A DNA stretch of 64,000 bases from Caulobacter sp. RHG1 (GTDB lineage Bacteria > Pseudomonadota > Alphaproteobacteria > Caulobacterales > Caulobacteraceae), in assembly GCF_013181195.1 (NCBI RefSeq), contig NZ_SMZP01000007.1:335243-399242 (forward strand), written 5' to 3'. Under the pieces are notes generated by a model. It was not told the DNA's origin. It did not search any database and was given only the letters and a program-made list of their open reading frames with translations. The stretch's first letter is position 1, and every line of letters begins with the position of its first letter. The position numbers were made by a program, and so were the translations under genes. Shown piece by piece: positions 1-8,457 of this stretch.

Positions 1-180
1 CTGAAATTGTAGGCGCCAAACTACCCACCGAGCGAATAATTAGATTTACGAAAAATAACCGTTACGTGACGAAAATATTCTGAAATTCGACATTATTTTC
101 CGAAAACTGGCCATTTTTACGCAACCTCCCACCGCAGAAGCACGATCACTCGCACGAATCCACCCAAACAAGCGCGCCAA
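1..180. other. AT-rich stretch with no gene seen
   Basis: The first 180 bases are clearly more AT-rich than the rest of the window and hold no convincing reading frame on either strand. They lie upstream of the TonB-dependent receptor gene and may carry its distal promoter elements. I see no strong hairpin or repeat here. Confidence 0.5.
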
Positions 181-194
181 TATGTATATACATA
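181..194. promoter_or_regulatory. Perfect 14-bp palindrome, candidate HutC/GntR operator
   Basis: TATGTATATACATA equals its own reverse complement. Its core GTATATAC fits the GT-N-TA-N-AC pattern described for HutC-subfamily GntR operators. It lies about 90 bases upstream of the TonB receptor start, and a HutC-type regulator is encoded at 4476-5228 after the receptor and two PepSY genes. Autoregulated control of this unit is therefore likely, but it is inferred. Confidence 0.6.
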
Positions 195-285
195 GCTTGA
201 CGTTGCGACCGGCGGTTCCCGAGCATGCCCCTCAAGACGCCCTGGTCGGGGCGGGATCGGACACACACACGAGGGGGATCACTCG

Positions 286-2970
286 ATGAACCGACAGTTC
301 AAGCGGATGCTATTGGCTGGCGCCATGGCCACGGCGTCTTTCAGCGCATGGGCCGCGCAAGCCCAGGAGGCCAGCAACGTCGAGGAAGTCGTCGTCACCG
401 GCACCCGGATCAAGCGTCAAGACATCAGCGGGGTGGGTCCCGCAACAGTAATCTCGCAGGAACAGGTCGAACGTTCCGGCGTCAACAATGTCGAGACACT
501 GCTCCAGCGCCTGCCGTCCTCGGCCGGTAACGCGGGCAACCAGACCAACGCCTACTGGACCGGCAACGGCTACGGCACGGCCCAAGTCAACCTGCGCGGC
601 CTGGGCATCAACCGGACCCTGACGCTGATCAACGGCCGCCGCGTGGTCAACGGCGGCACCGGCGCAAACAGCGCGCCAGACCTGAACATGATCCCCACGG
701 CGATCATCGGCCGGATTGACGTTCTGAAGGACGGAGCCTCGGCCATCTATGGCGCCGATGCGGTCGCCGGCGTCGTCAACATCGTCACGCGCACCAATGT
801 CGAGGGCCTTACGGTCACGGGCAAATACGGCGTCACCGACGAAGGCGACGGGGCCGAGTACGCCATTGATGGGCTTTGGGGCATGCACAACGATCGCGGC
901 TCGATCACCGCCGCGATCACCTGGCAAAAGACCGAGGCGGTCAACCTGGCCAGCCGCGCGCCGTGCGGCCTGGGCGAGGTCGGCGGCGTCCTGACCTGCG
1001 TGTCCTCGGCGTCCACGATCGGCGGGCGGGCCGTCCTGCCCAACGGCCAGCAGATCAATTTCAACCAGACCCCCGGCGGCAACGGGAACTTCTACGAGCC
1101 CTACAGCGCCGCCAAGCACAACTTCAACTCCAACCCCTTCCTCAACGCCGTCAGCCCGATCGAGCGCTTCAGCACCGCTTTCCTGGCCGACTACAAGCTG
1201 ACCGACCGCGTGACGGTGTTTGGCGAGGCGTTCTTCACCCATCGCCAGAGCCGGCAGATCGCCAGCCCCGGCACCCTGCGCAACCTGGCTATCTCGGCCT
1301 CCAACCCGACCAACCCGACCGGGCAGAACATCACCCTGGTGCAGCGCCGCCTGGCCGAGCCGGGCGCGCGCATCTTCTCCCAGAACGTCGACACCTATCG
1401 CTTCGTGGGCGGCGCCCGCGGCGACCTGGGCGGCGACTGGACCTGGGAAGCGGCGGCCAACTGGGGCCGCACCACCGGCGTCGACGGCATGACCAACATC
1501 GCCAATCTCGAGCGGGTGGCCAATTCGATCAATCCGGCCGTCTGCAGCACCACGCCCGGCGCGGCGATTCCGTGCGCGGACTATCTGGGCGCTGGCGACC
1601 TGACGCCCGCGGCGTTGAAGTACATCCTCTACAATTCGCGCGACACCGGCGGCAACGAGCAGCGCAGCGTCACCGCCGACGTCTCCGGCTCCCTGCTGAC
1701 CCTGCCGGCCGGCAAGCTCGCCATCGCCGCGGGCGTGGTCTATCGCGAGGAGAAGGGCTGGCGCGACCCGGACGCCCTGACCGTGCTGGGCATCGCCAAC
1801 ACCAACCAGCAAGACCCGATCTCCGGCCAGGTCTCCACCAAGGAAGCCTATGTCGAGCTGTCCGCGCCGCTGCTGGCCAACCTGCCTCTGGTGCGCACCC
1901 TCGAACTCAACGGCGCGGTCCGCTACTCCGACTACGATCTTTTCGGCTCCAACGAGACCTACAAGCTCGGCGTCAACTGGGGCGTGATCGAAGGCCTGCG
2001 TCTGCGCGCCACCTATGGCACCGGCTTCCGCATCCCCAGCGTCCCGGAACTCTTCGGCGGCGTGGCCGAAGGCAACCTGACCACCACCGATCCCTGCAGC
2101 CGCTATTCCAGCAGCACCAACGCCACCCTGGTGGCCAACTGCCGCGCCAGCGGCGTGCCGGCCAACTACGTGCAGCTAGGCAACACCGTCCTGACCACCG
2201 TCGGTGGCAACGCCAACCTGTCGCCTGAAAGCGCCAAGACCTTCACGGTCGGCGGGGTCCTGCAGCCGACCTTCGTTCCGGGGCTTTCGGTCACCGTCGA
2301 CTATTTCGACATCAAGATCACCGACGCCATCCGCTCGATCCCCGGCTCGACCAAGCTGGCGGTCTGCTACGCCTCGACCAATCTTAGCCACCCGTTCTGC
2401 GGCCCGGCCAACTTCACGCGCAGCAGCCTGACCGGCGAGATCAACTTCCTGTCCTCCCAGCCCTCCAACGCGGGCCGCGAACAGATGCGCGGCGTCGACA
2501 TCGGCGTGCGCTACGACTTCGACGTCCGCGGGCTGGACGCCAGCATCGACTGGAACACCACCTACCTGGACAAGTACGTGATCACCCCGTTCCTGGGCGC
2601 TGCGCCGATCGTCTTCGACGGTCATATCGGCGGCGGCAACGGCGGCTATCCGCACTGGCGCTCGAGCGCCAACGCCTCGCTGCGCAGCGAGCACTGGTCG
2701 GCCAACTACTCGGTGCAGATGATCGGCAAGGCCACCGACTTCAACGCCGCGCCCAAGGACATCGGCTACCGCACGTCCAACGTCTTCTACCACAACGCAC
2801 AGTTCGCCTACCGGCTGGGAACGCGCGCGGGCCTGACCGTCGGGGTCGACAACCTCTTCGACAAGAAGGCGCCGTTCATCAAGAGCTGGACCGACGGCAA
2901 CACCGACACGATGACCTACGATCTGCTGGGCCGTCGCGGCTACCTGAAGCTCACCTATCACTTCGACTAA
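286..2970 (+). CDS. TonB-dependent outer-membrane receptor
   Basis: An 894-residue outer-membrane receptor for energised uptake of a ligand that cannot be named from sequence. A signal peptide covers about residues 1-27 and is followed by a TonB-box/plug start (EEVVVTGTRI, about residues 33-42). The plug motif DGASAIYGADAVAGVVNIVT and a barrel ending LKLTYHFD complete the family layout. The ATG follows a GAGGGGG ribosome-binding site by about nine bases. A hairpin lies directly downstream, then two PepSY proteins and a HutC-type regulator on the same strand, and a HutC-like palindrome lies upstream. This suggests a regulated nutrient or metal-chelate uptake locus. Receptors with this plug type often carry peptides, sugars or metal complexes. 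Confidence 0.93.
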   Translation: MNRQFKRMLLAGAMATASFSAWAAQAQEASNVEEVVVTGTRIKRQDISGVGPATVISQEQVERSGVNNVETLLQRLPSSAGNAGNQTNAYWTGNGYGTAQVNLRGLGINRTLTLINGRRVVNGGTGANSAPDLNMIPTAIIGRIDVLKDGASAIYGADAVAGVVNIVTRTNVEGLTVTGKYGVTDEGDGAEYAIDGLWGMHNDRGSITAAITWQKTEAVNLASRAPCGLGEVGGVLTCVSSASTIGGRAVLPNGQQINFNQTPGGNGNFYEPYSAAKHNFNSNPFLNAVSPIERFSTAFLADYKLTDRVTVFGEAFFTHRQSRQIASPGTLRNLAISASNPTNPTGQNITLVQRRLAEPGARIFSQNVDTYRFVGGARGDLGGDWTWEAAANWGRTTGVDGMTNIANLERVANSINPAVCSTTPGAAIPCADYLGAGDLTPAALKYILYNSRDTGGNEQRSVTADVSGSLLTLPAGKLAIAAGVVYREEKGWRDPDALTVLGIANTNQQDPISGQVSTKEAYVELSAPLLANLPLVRTLELNGAVRYSDYDLFGSNETYKLGVNWGVIEGLRLRATYGTGFRIPSVPELFGGVAEGNLTTTDPCSRYSSSTNATLVANCRASGVPANYVQLGNTVLTTVGGNANLSPESAKTFTVGGVLQPTFVPGLSVTVDYFDIKITDAIRSIPGSTKLAVCYASTNLSHPFCGPANFTRSSLTGEINFLSSQPSNAGREQMRGVDIGVRYDFDVRGLDASIDWNTTYLDKYVITPFLGAAPIVFDGHIGGGNGGYPHWRSSANASLRSEHWSANYSVQMIGKATDFNAAPKDIGYRTSNVFYHNAQFAYRLGTRAGLTVGVDNLFDKKAPFIKSWTDGNTDTMTYDLLGRRGYLKLTYHFD

Positions 2971-2982
2971 ACAAAGGGGAAA

Positions 2983-3009
2983 GCCGGCCAGGCCCCGCGC
3001 CTGGCCGGC
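2983..3009 (+). terminator. Hairpin between receptor and PepSY genes
   Basis: A perfect 10-bp stem (GCCGGCCAGG with its complement) and a 7-base loop sit 12 bases after the receptor stop codon, flanked by an A-rich left side and CTTTC on the right. It probably reduces read-through from the receptor into the PepSY genes. Confidence 0.55.
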
Positions 3010-3020
3010 GACTTTCGTTC

Positions 3021-3755
3021 ATGGCGACCGCTAAGAAAACCACGATCCGTTGGCCAGCCTGGGCTCGCAAGACCCACAAGTGGCTAGCGCTGATCATCGG
3101 CGTCCAGGCGCTTTTCTGGATGCTGAGCGGCCTTTACATGACCGCCGTCCACATCGACATCATCCACGGCGACGCCCTGGTGCGCCCCGCCCCCGTCCTG
3201 CCCGTCGATCCGGCCAGCGTGCGTGACCCCGCAGAAATCCTGGCGCGCTACCCGGCCGCCAGCACGATCAAGCTCGACAGCCAGCTGGGCCAGCCGGTCT
3301 TCATCATCGGCGAGGGTAAGAAGCGCGCGCTCGTCGACGCCCGATCAGGGGCCCCAATCTCGCCCCTCAACCAGGCGGCCGCCGAAAATCGGGCGCAGGC
3401 GATCTTCGCCGGCCCTGGCAAGATCGTGCGCACCGAGCTGCTCAGCGTCATCCCCAGCGAGATCAAGGGGCGTTCCGCCCCCATCTGGCGCGTGGAGTTC
3501 GCCGGGCGCTGGCGCCCGACGCTCTACATCTCGCCCCAGACCGGCGAGCTGGTGGCCAAGCGCCATGATCTTTGGCGCATGTTCGACTTCGTCTGGATGT
3601 TCCACATCATGGATTACGAGGCGCGGGTCGACGTCAACAACCTGCTCCTGCGGGTGGCGGCCTGGATGGCCGTGGCCACCTCGCTCACAGGAGCCTGGCT
3701 CCTGCTCTTCAGCTTCCGTCGCAAGCGCCGCGTGCGCAAGCCCGCCCAAGGGTGA
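3021..3755 (+). CDS. PepSY-domain membrane protein 1
   Basis: A 244-residue inner-membrane protein with a hydrophobic segment near residues 22-46 (ALIIGVQALFWMLSGLYMTA), a periplasmic PepSY-like middle, a WMFHIMDY motif near residue 195, and a C-terminal hydrophobic segment before a basic tail (RRKRRVRKP). Small PepSY proteins of this design often accompany TonB receptors and are suspected of taking part in electron transfer or ligand processing; the role is not established. The next gene is a paralogue that starts four bases after this stop, so the two are surely co-transcribed. No clear ribosome-binding site precedes the ATG. Confidence 0.82.
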   Translation: MATAKKTTIRWPAWARKTHKWLALIIGVQALFWMLSGLYMTAVHIDIIHGDALVRPAPVLPVDPASVRDPAEILARYPAASTIKLDSQLGQPVFIIGEGKKRALVDARSGAPISPLNQAAAENRAQAIFAGPGKIVRTELLSVIPSEIKGRSAPIWRVEFAGRWRPTLYISPQTGELVAKRHDLWRMFDFVWMFHIMDYEARVDVNNLLLRVAAWMAVATSLTGAWLLLFSFRRKRRVRKPAQG

Positions 3756-3759
3756 CCTC

Positions 3760-4476
3760 GTGTTCCTGATCCGCACCCTGCACAAATGGTTTGGCCTGAT
3801 CCTGGGCCTGCAGTTCCTGCTCTGGTCGATCAGCGGGGCCATGATGGCCATGCTGGACGCCAAGAAAGTCGCCGCCGAGGATAGCGAACGCGCCCCGCCG
3901 TCCCTGGCCCAGCCACTGTCGCCGGTCCGCCTGGCGAGCCTGGCCCAATCTCTGGAGGCCCCCATCCTGCGCGCCCGGCTGCGCCCGCTTGGCGAGCACT
4001 ATGTCTATGAAATCGAGACGCCGCTGGATCTTCGCCTGTTCGATGCGGCCACCGGCGCGCCGGTGACCATCGACGCCGCCCGCGCCAAGGCCTTGGCCCA
4101 AGGCGGCTATGCCGGCGCTGGCGCGGTGGCCTCGGTCGACAAGATCGACAAGGTCAGCGGCGAGGTCCGCGGCGTAAAGCTTCCGGTCTGGCGGGTCGCC
4201 TTCGACGATCCCGAGCACACCACCCTGTTCGTCGATCCCGGCACGGGGGCGATCCATCATCGGGTCAATGACACCACCCGGACGTGGAACCTCTTTTGGA
4301 TGATCCACATCATGGACTACCCCAACGGCGCGGGCTTCAACCACCCCCTGATCGTCACGGTCGCGACCGGATGCGCCTGGCTGGCGTTGAGCGGCTTCAT
4401 TCTGCTGTTTCGAAGCTTCCGTCGACAGGACTTCGCCTACCTGCTGGATCCCATCGACAAACTCCGGGGCCGCTGA
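3760..4476 (+). CDS. PepSY-domain membrane protein 2
   Basis: A 238-residue paralogue of the preceding protein with the same layout: N-terminal membrane segment (LHKWFGLILGLQFLLWSISG), PepSY-like periplasmic region, a WMIHIMDYPNG motif and a C-terminal membrane segment ending FRSFRRQD. The GTG at 3760 is chosen because the conserved LHKWFG start follows at once and the gene begins four bases after its neighbour stops; the longer open frame overlaps that neighbour. Its stop overlaps the GntR start by one base. The tandem pair suggests a heterodimer, which is inference. Confidence 0.8.
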   Translation: MFLIRTLHKWFGLILGLQFLLWSISGAMMAMLDAKKVAAEDSERAPPSLAQPLSPVRLASLAQSLEAPILRARLRPLGEHYVYEIETPLDLRLFDAATGAPVTIDAARAKALAQGGYAGAGAVASVDKIDKVSGEVRGVKLPVWRVAFDDPEHTTLFVDPGTGAIHHRVNDTTRTWNLFWMIHIMDYPNGAGFNHPLIVTVATGCAWLALSGFILLFRSFRRQDFAYLLDPIDKLRGR

Positions 4477-5228
4477 TGGCGGTCCCGGACACAGACCTCG
4501 GCCTTGCTCCGCCCGGCGAAAGCCTGCACGGGCGGATCAAGGCCGACATCGCCGACAAGATTCTCTCGGGCGTCTGGCCGCCCGGTCACCGCGTACCCGC
4601 CGAGCACGAACTGATGCGCCGCTACGGCTGCTCGCGGATGACAGTGAGCAAGGCGCTGTCAAAACTGGCCGATAGCGGCCTGATCATCCGTCGGCGGCGG
4701 ATGGGCACCTTCGTCTCGCGGCCCAGGATCCATTCGGCGGTTCTCAACATCCCCGATATCCAGGCCGAGGTGCGCGCGCGCGGGCAAACCTACGCTTATC
4801 GTCTGCTCAGTCGGCGCGTCCGCCCCGTCACCCGGCGAGAAGCCATAGAACTGGACCTGCCCGAAACCTGCGAGGTGCTGGTGCTGCGCTGTCTCCACAG
4901 CGCCAACGAGCGCCCCTTCGCCCTGGAGGAGCGTCTAATCAGCTTGGACGCCGTGCCCGAGGCGCAAGATGTCGAGTTCTCGCTGACGCCGCCGGGCACC
5001 TGGCTGCTACGCACCGTGCCCTGGACCGAAGCCGAGCATCGCATCAGCGCTGTGCGCCCGACCAAGGCCGCGGCCCAGGCGCTCGAGACCGATCAGGCCG
5101 GCGCTTGCCTGCGGTTGGACCGGCGTACCTGGCGGTCCAGCGCGGGCGTCACTCATGTCAGCCTGCTGTTCCCAGGCGACGCCTTCGATTTGGTCGCTCG
5201 CTTCACCCCGACCGCGCCCCTGCCCTGA
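4476..5228 (+). CDS. GntR-family regulator, HutC subfamily (UTRA domain)
   Basis: A 250-residue repressor-type regulator. The winged helix (about residues 15-80) contains VPAEHELMRRYGCSRMTVSK, and a UTRA ligand-binding domain fills about residues 95-245. VPWTEAEHRISA matches the histidine-utilisation repressor HutC closely, so the ligand may be a histidine- or urocanate-like compound. No hut catabolic genes are in the window; instead it closes a receptor-PepSY-PepSY unit and overlaps the second PepSY stop (TGATG). The palindrome at 181-194 is its best candidate operator. Regulation of a transport unit rather than of histidine breakdown is inferred from context. Confidence 0.88.
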   Translation: MAVPDTDLGLAPPGESLHGRIKADIADKILSGVWPPGHRVPAEHELMRRYGCSRMTVSKALSKLADSGLIIRRRRMGTFVSRPRIHSAVLNIPDIQAEVRARGQTYAYRLLSRRVRPVTRREAIELDLPETCEVLVLRCLHSANERPFALEERLISLDAVPEAQDVEFSLTPPGTWLLRTVPWTEAEHRISAVRPTKAAAQALETDQAGACLRLDRRTWRSSAGVTHVSLLFPGDAFDLVARFTPTAPLP

Positions 5229-5281
5229 CGCGCTCGCCCTGGCGCGATCGCCCCCTGCGACGAAAAAACCCGAACCAGCAC

Positions 5282-5308
5282 GAGGGGCCAGCACGGTGGC
5301 CGCGTATG
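5282..5308 (+). promoter_or_regulatory. ECF-type promoter motif upstream of copC
   Basis: GAGGGG at 5282-5287, 15 bases, then CGTATG at 5303-5308; the copC ATG is 35 bases further on. One of eleven sites with the same layout in this window. Confidence 0.6.
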
Positions 5309-5342
5309 GCCTTACGCAACCTCCTCTCTAGGACTGGATTCC

Positions 5343-5702
5343 ATGAAAGTTCGCGCTCTCCTCCTCACCGTCATGGCCGTCTCGGCCCTGGCTGCCGGCC
5401 AAGCCAGCGCCCACGCCAAGCTGGTGTCGTCGAACCCGGCCGCCACCGCCACCGTCGCCGCGCCCAAGACCATCACCCTGACCTTCAACGAAAAGCTGGC
5501 TCCCGCCTTCTCGACCTTCGAGCTGGCCATGGCCGACGGCATGAAGGTGCCGGTCAAGACCACCGTCTCCAAGGACCGTAAGTCGATCACCGGCGCGCCG
5601 CAGGGCAAGCTGATGCCGGGCGGCTACAAGATCACCTGGCGCGCGGCGGCGGGCGAAGACGGTCACCGCATGGACGGCGTTGTCCCCTTCACGGTGAAGT
5701 AG
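5343..5702 (+). CDS. copC: Periplasmic copper-binding protein CopC
   Basis: A 119-residue secreted copper-binding protein. The signal peptide is cleaved after ASA so that the mature chain begins with His24 (HAKLVSSNP), the N-terminal copper ligand of the CopC family, and the C-terminal GEDGHRMDGVVPFTV motif supplies the other conserved histidine. It delivers or sequesters copper for the CopD membrane protein encoded two bases downstream. A promoter-like GAGGGG-N15-CGTA motif lies just upstream. Length and motifs are typical, with nothing odd. Confidence 0.94.
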   Translation: MKVRALLLTVMAVSALAAGQASAHAKLVSSNPAATATVAAPKTITLTFNEKLAPAFSTFELAMADGMKVPVKTTVSKDRKSITGAPQGKLMPGGYKITWRAAAGEDGHRMDGVVPFTVK

Positions 5703-5704
5703 GC

Positions 5705-6634
5705 ATGGAAACGGCGGTCGTCCTCCTGCGGTGGGCGCAGTACACGGCTGGCTTCGTCCTGATGGGCGGCGCGGCCTTCGCGCTCTACGCGCTCCCTGCT
5801 CGGGGCCCCTCCAGCGCCGCGGCGCTGGGCTGGCCCCGGCGCATCCTGTGCGGGTCGGCCGTCGCCCTGCTGCTGACGACCGCGCTGGGCTTGATCGCCC
5901 AAACCGCGGTCGTCGCCGGCTCGCTGTCCGACGCGCTGAATCTCGAGACGCTCAGCTCGGTGCTTACCGACATGGCCATGGGTCCGTCCTCGGCCATCCG
6001 TGCGGTCGTCGCCCTGCTGGCCGCCTTGCTCCTGCTGGCGCGGCGGCCAGGCGCGGCGGCCTGGTTCGTCACCGCTCTGCTGGGTGCGATCGCCACAGCC
6101 AGCTTCGCCTGGATGGGCCACGGGGCGGCCACCGAAGGGTCTGGCGCTCTGCTCCACTTGGTAGCGGATATCCTGCACCTGGCGGCTGCGGCGATCTGGA
6201 TCGGCGCCATCGCCTTTTTCATCGGCTTGACCGCGCGCCGGAGCGAACCCGATCGCGACCAGCTCGCGGCCTTCCACGCGGCCCTGGCGGGGTTCTCCGG
6301 CATCGGCTCGAGCCTGGTCGCCGTCCTCCTGGCTACAGGACTGGTCAACAGCTGGTTCCTGGTCGGCCCCGACGGACTCGGCGGCCTCTTCTCGACCCTC
6401 TACGGTCGCCTTCTTATGGTGAAACTGGCAGCATTCGGGGCCATGCTGCTCCTGGCTGCGGCCAACCGCTTCCGGCTCACCCCGGCGCTCAACGCGGCGC
6501 TGGAGGCGCCAGAACAGGCGCCGGCGGCGGTGGCCGAACTCAAGCGCAGCCTCGTAATCGAGGCAGGCGCGGCGCTGACTGTTCTGGCGTTGGTGGCCTG
6601 GCTGGGGCGCCTTGCGCCCATCGTGTCCCAGTAG
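5705..6634 (+). CDS. copD: Copper-transport membrane protein CopD
   Basis: A 309-residue polytopic inner-membrane protein with about eight hydrophobic segments, including a His-containing stretch (LLHLVADILHLAAAAIWIGA) typical of CopD. With CopC it is thought to move copper across the inner membrane. It starts two bases after copC and is followed by a 13-bp-stem hairpin, so copCD is a two-gene operon under the motif at 5282-5308. Confidence 0.9.
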   Translation: METAVVLLRWAQYTAGFVLMGGAAFALYALPARGPSSAAALGWPRRILCGSAVALLLTTALGLIAQTAVVAGSLSDALNLETLSSVLTDMAMGPSSAIRAVVALLAALLLLARRPGAAAWFVTALLGAIATASFAWMGHGAATEGSGALLHLVADILHLAAAAIWIGAIAFFIGLTARRSEPDRDQLAAFHAALAGFSGIGSSLVAVLLATGLVNSWFLVGPDGLGGLFSTLYGRLLMVKLAAFGAMLLLAAANRFRLTPALNAALEAPEQAPAAVAELKRSLVIEAGAALTVLALVAWLGRLAPIVSQ

Positions 6635-6674
6635 CCTCCCGCCCCCCGGCGACGCCGGGCAGTCAGGCCGGGAG

Positions 6675-6712
6675 GCCGAGGGACGTCGTCACCCCTTAAG
6701 ACGTCCCTCGGC
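6675..6712 (+). terminator. copCD terminator hairpin
   Basis: A perfect 13-bp inverted repeat (GCCGAGGGACGTC and its complement) with a 12-base loop lies 40 bases after the copD stop, followed by GCTCCTTT. It is likely the end of the copCD transcript, although the T-tract is weak. Confidence 0.65.
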
Positions 6713-6760
6713 GCTCCTTTGCGGTTCCATCGCGCTCAGGTCCGCCCCTGCGCTTGACGC

Positions 6761-6792
6761 GGCAAGAGGCCGCCCCTCGGCGGCCTCTTGCC
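6761..6792. terminator. Strong 14-bp hairpin in the copD-pseudogene gap
   Basis: GGCAAGAGGCCGCC pairs perfectly with the complement at 6779-6792 around a four-base loop. There is no T-tract on either side, so it may be a second terminator for copCD or a remnant of a regulatory structure of the decayed gene that follows. Confidence 0.45.
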
Positions 6793-6827
6793 TGCGCGCC
6801 TCCGGGGGAAGCTCCATAAAGATCTAA

Positions 6828-7258
6828 AGCCCGTTGGCGCGCGCCGTCCTGATTGTCGCGGCGCTCAACCTGGCCCATTTCGGCGTCGAGTTCGCAATGG
6901 CCGTGCGGATCGAATTGGCCTCGCTGCTGGCAGACGCCGCCGACAATCTACTGATCTTCATCGGCCTGGGCTGATCGATCGCCAACCGCGCCAGGCTTGG
7001 ACGTGTGTTGGCGCTGATCATCCTGGCTCCGGCCCCGGCGTTTCTATGGACGCTGTGGCGCAAGCTCGGCGCGCCGCGTGGCGGACCTGCTGTCCGCTAA
7101 CCGATCTGGGCGCGCCGGCGATCAATCTCTTCTGCGCCGTCCTGCTGGCCAGCCATCGCCACCATGCCGGAAGCCTGACCAAGGCCGCCCTCCTGTCAGC
7201 GCGCGAGGTCGTCGTCGCGGCCAGGAGCGAAAAGAAAACGGCCAGCGCGCAGCGCTGA
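6828..7258 (+). pseudogene. Decayed cation-transporter (CDF-like) gene
   Basis: Reading from 6828 gives membrane-protein sequence resembling a short cation-diffusion-facilitator (NLAHFGVEFAMAVRIELA, then SLLADAADN). An in-frame TGA at 6972-6974 sits where a tryptophan would be expected, and the frame continues (SIANRARLGRVLALIILAPA) to a TAA at 7098-7100. The family-like sequence then resumes in a second frame (APAINLFCAVLLASHRHHAG) and ends after LTKAALLSAR joined abruptly to a short tail, as if the C-terminal half were deleted. There are thus at least one nonsense change, one frameshift and one deletion. The family assignment is from remembered pattern and is moderate. Confidence 0.65.
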
Positions 7259-7291
7259 GGTGATGACCCGCCAGCGTCCTTCCTGAGACAA

Positions 7292-8395
7292 TCAGATCAG
7301 CGGCTCTCGCCGCGGCTCCGCCGGCGGCTGCGGCCTGAAGGGATCATGAGCGCGCAGCCAGTCGCGCGCCGGGCGCTCGACCAGGTGATAGGCAGCCACC
7401 GACACCGCCAGGCAAACCCCAAAGACGCCAAGCCAGCCCACGAACGCCCCGACGCCAGAAAGGCTGGGCGCCACTCGGACCAGGGCGTGGAAATAGGCGA
7501 TGTCGACCGGCAGGTGGGTCATGTAAACCGCGTAGGACACCTCGCCCAGATAGACCATCGCCGGCGCGGTCATCAGCCCGGTGGCGCCGATCTTGGCGGC
7601 CTCGGCCAGGCAGAAGATCACGACCGCCAGGGCCGGCCAGATGTAGAGATCGCTTAGTCGCAGGGTAGCGGCGACCATGATCCAGGCCGTGGCGATAAGC
7701 GCGCCAGGCCCCGCCCAGCCGTCCGGCAACGTCGACGAGGATCCCAGGCGATGCAACGCCGCCCCCATCAGGAAGCTAGGGATGATCCGTATTGCACCGA
7801 TCTGGGCGGTCATGTCGGTGAAGAGGACGCCTTCGCGCTTGGCGCCCAGAAACATCGCGACGAACAACAGCAACGCCAGGCCCACCAGCAGACGCGGTCG
7901 CGCGCGCAATCCCAGTGACGCCATCGCCGCCAATGGAAAGCCCAGATAGGCGAACCATTCGGCCGAGATCGACCACGAAGGAAAGTTCCACTGCACGGTC
8001 GGTGTCGTGCCCCAGGCGTGGATCAACAGCAGGTGCTGGGGCAAAGACCGCAGGTCAAAGGCTACCGGATCGAAGGTCGCGCCCAGTTTCACGGCCACCA
8101 TCCAGATGGCCAGGGTGGCGGCCAGAGTGACCAGGTGGACCGGATAGACGCGGGCCAGACGCGCCCACAGGAAGGAGCCGTAGTTGAAGCGCTTGTCGGC
8201 CACGGCTCGGGTGTAGACGTGGCTGAGGATGAAGCCAGACAGGATGAAGAAAAGGTCCACGCCAAGATAGCCCTTGGCGATCAGGCCGTAGCGATCCAGG
8301 CCCAACGCTAGATGATCGCGGAAATGATAGACCAGCACCCAGATCGCCGCGCAAATCCGCAACGACGTAAGCGGACGGATATCCGTTGGATACAT
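7292..8395 (-). CDS. Acyltransferase-3 family membrane protein
   Basis: A 367-residue polytopic O-acyltransferase of the OatA/ExoZ type, predicted to acylate a surface glycan at the inner membrane. The N-terminal RPLTSLRICAAIWVLVYHF carries the catalytic-region histidine, followed by GVDLFFILSGF and the WSISAEWFAYLGFP motif. It lies after the copA-copB-cusF operon on the same strand, separated from it by a hairpin. A paralogue with the same WS-S-AEWFAYL motif is encoded at 22509 beside another metal gene, suggesting a link between copper stress and glycan acylation. The substrate is unknown. Confidence 0.88.
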   Translation of the reverse strand: MYPTDIRPLTSLRICAAIWVLVYHFRDHLALGLDRYGLIAKGYLGVDLFFILSGFILSHVYTRAVADKRFNYGSFLWARLARVYPVHLVTLAATLAIWMVAVKLGATFDPVAFDLRSLPQHLLLIHAWGTTPTVQWNFPSWSISAEWFAYLGFPLAAMASLGLRARPRLLVGLALLLFVAMFLGAKREGVLFTDMTAQIGAIRIIPSFLMGAALHRLGSSSTLPDGWAGPGALIATAWIMVAATLRLSDLYIWPALAVVIFCLAEAAKIGATGLMTAPAMVYLGEVSYAVYMTHLPVDIAYFHALVRVAPSLSGVGAFVGWLGVFGVCLAVSVAAYHLVERPARDWLRAHDPFRPQPPAEPRREPLI

Positions 8396-8417
8396 TTATC
8401 CCCCCGAAGAATCGTGA

Positions 8418-8447
8418 CGGGGCCGGCGGCGTTGGTCGCCGGCCCCG
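8418..8447 (-). terminator. Terminator hairpin after cusF-like gene
   Basis: An 11-bp perfect G/C stem with an 8-base loop lies 10 bases after the cusF-like stop in the minus-strand direction. It probably ends the copA-copB-cusF transcript before the acyltransferase gene. Confidence 0.6.
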
Positions 8448-8457
8448 CGTCTTGTAG

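Noticed and set aside
310..1812. 500-codon minus-strand frame antisense to the first TonB receptor
   Set aside because: Codon-pattern shadow of the receptor in high-GC DNA; no domain motifs and very high Gly/Ala/Arg content.
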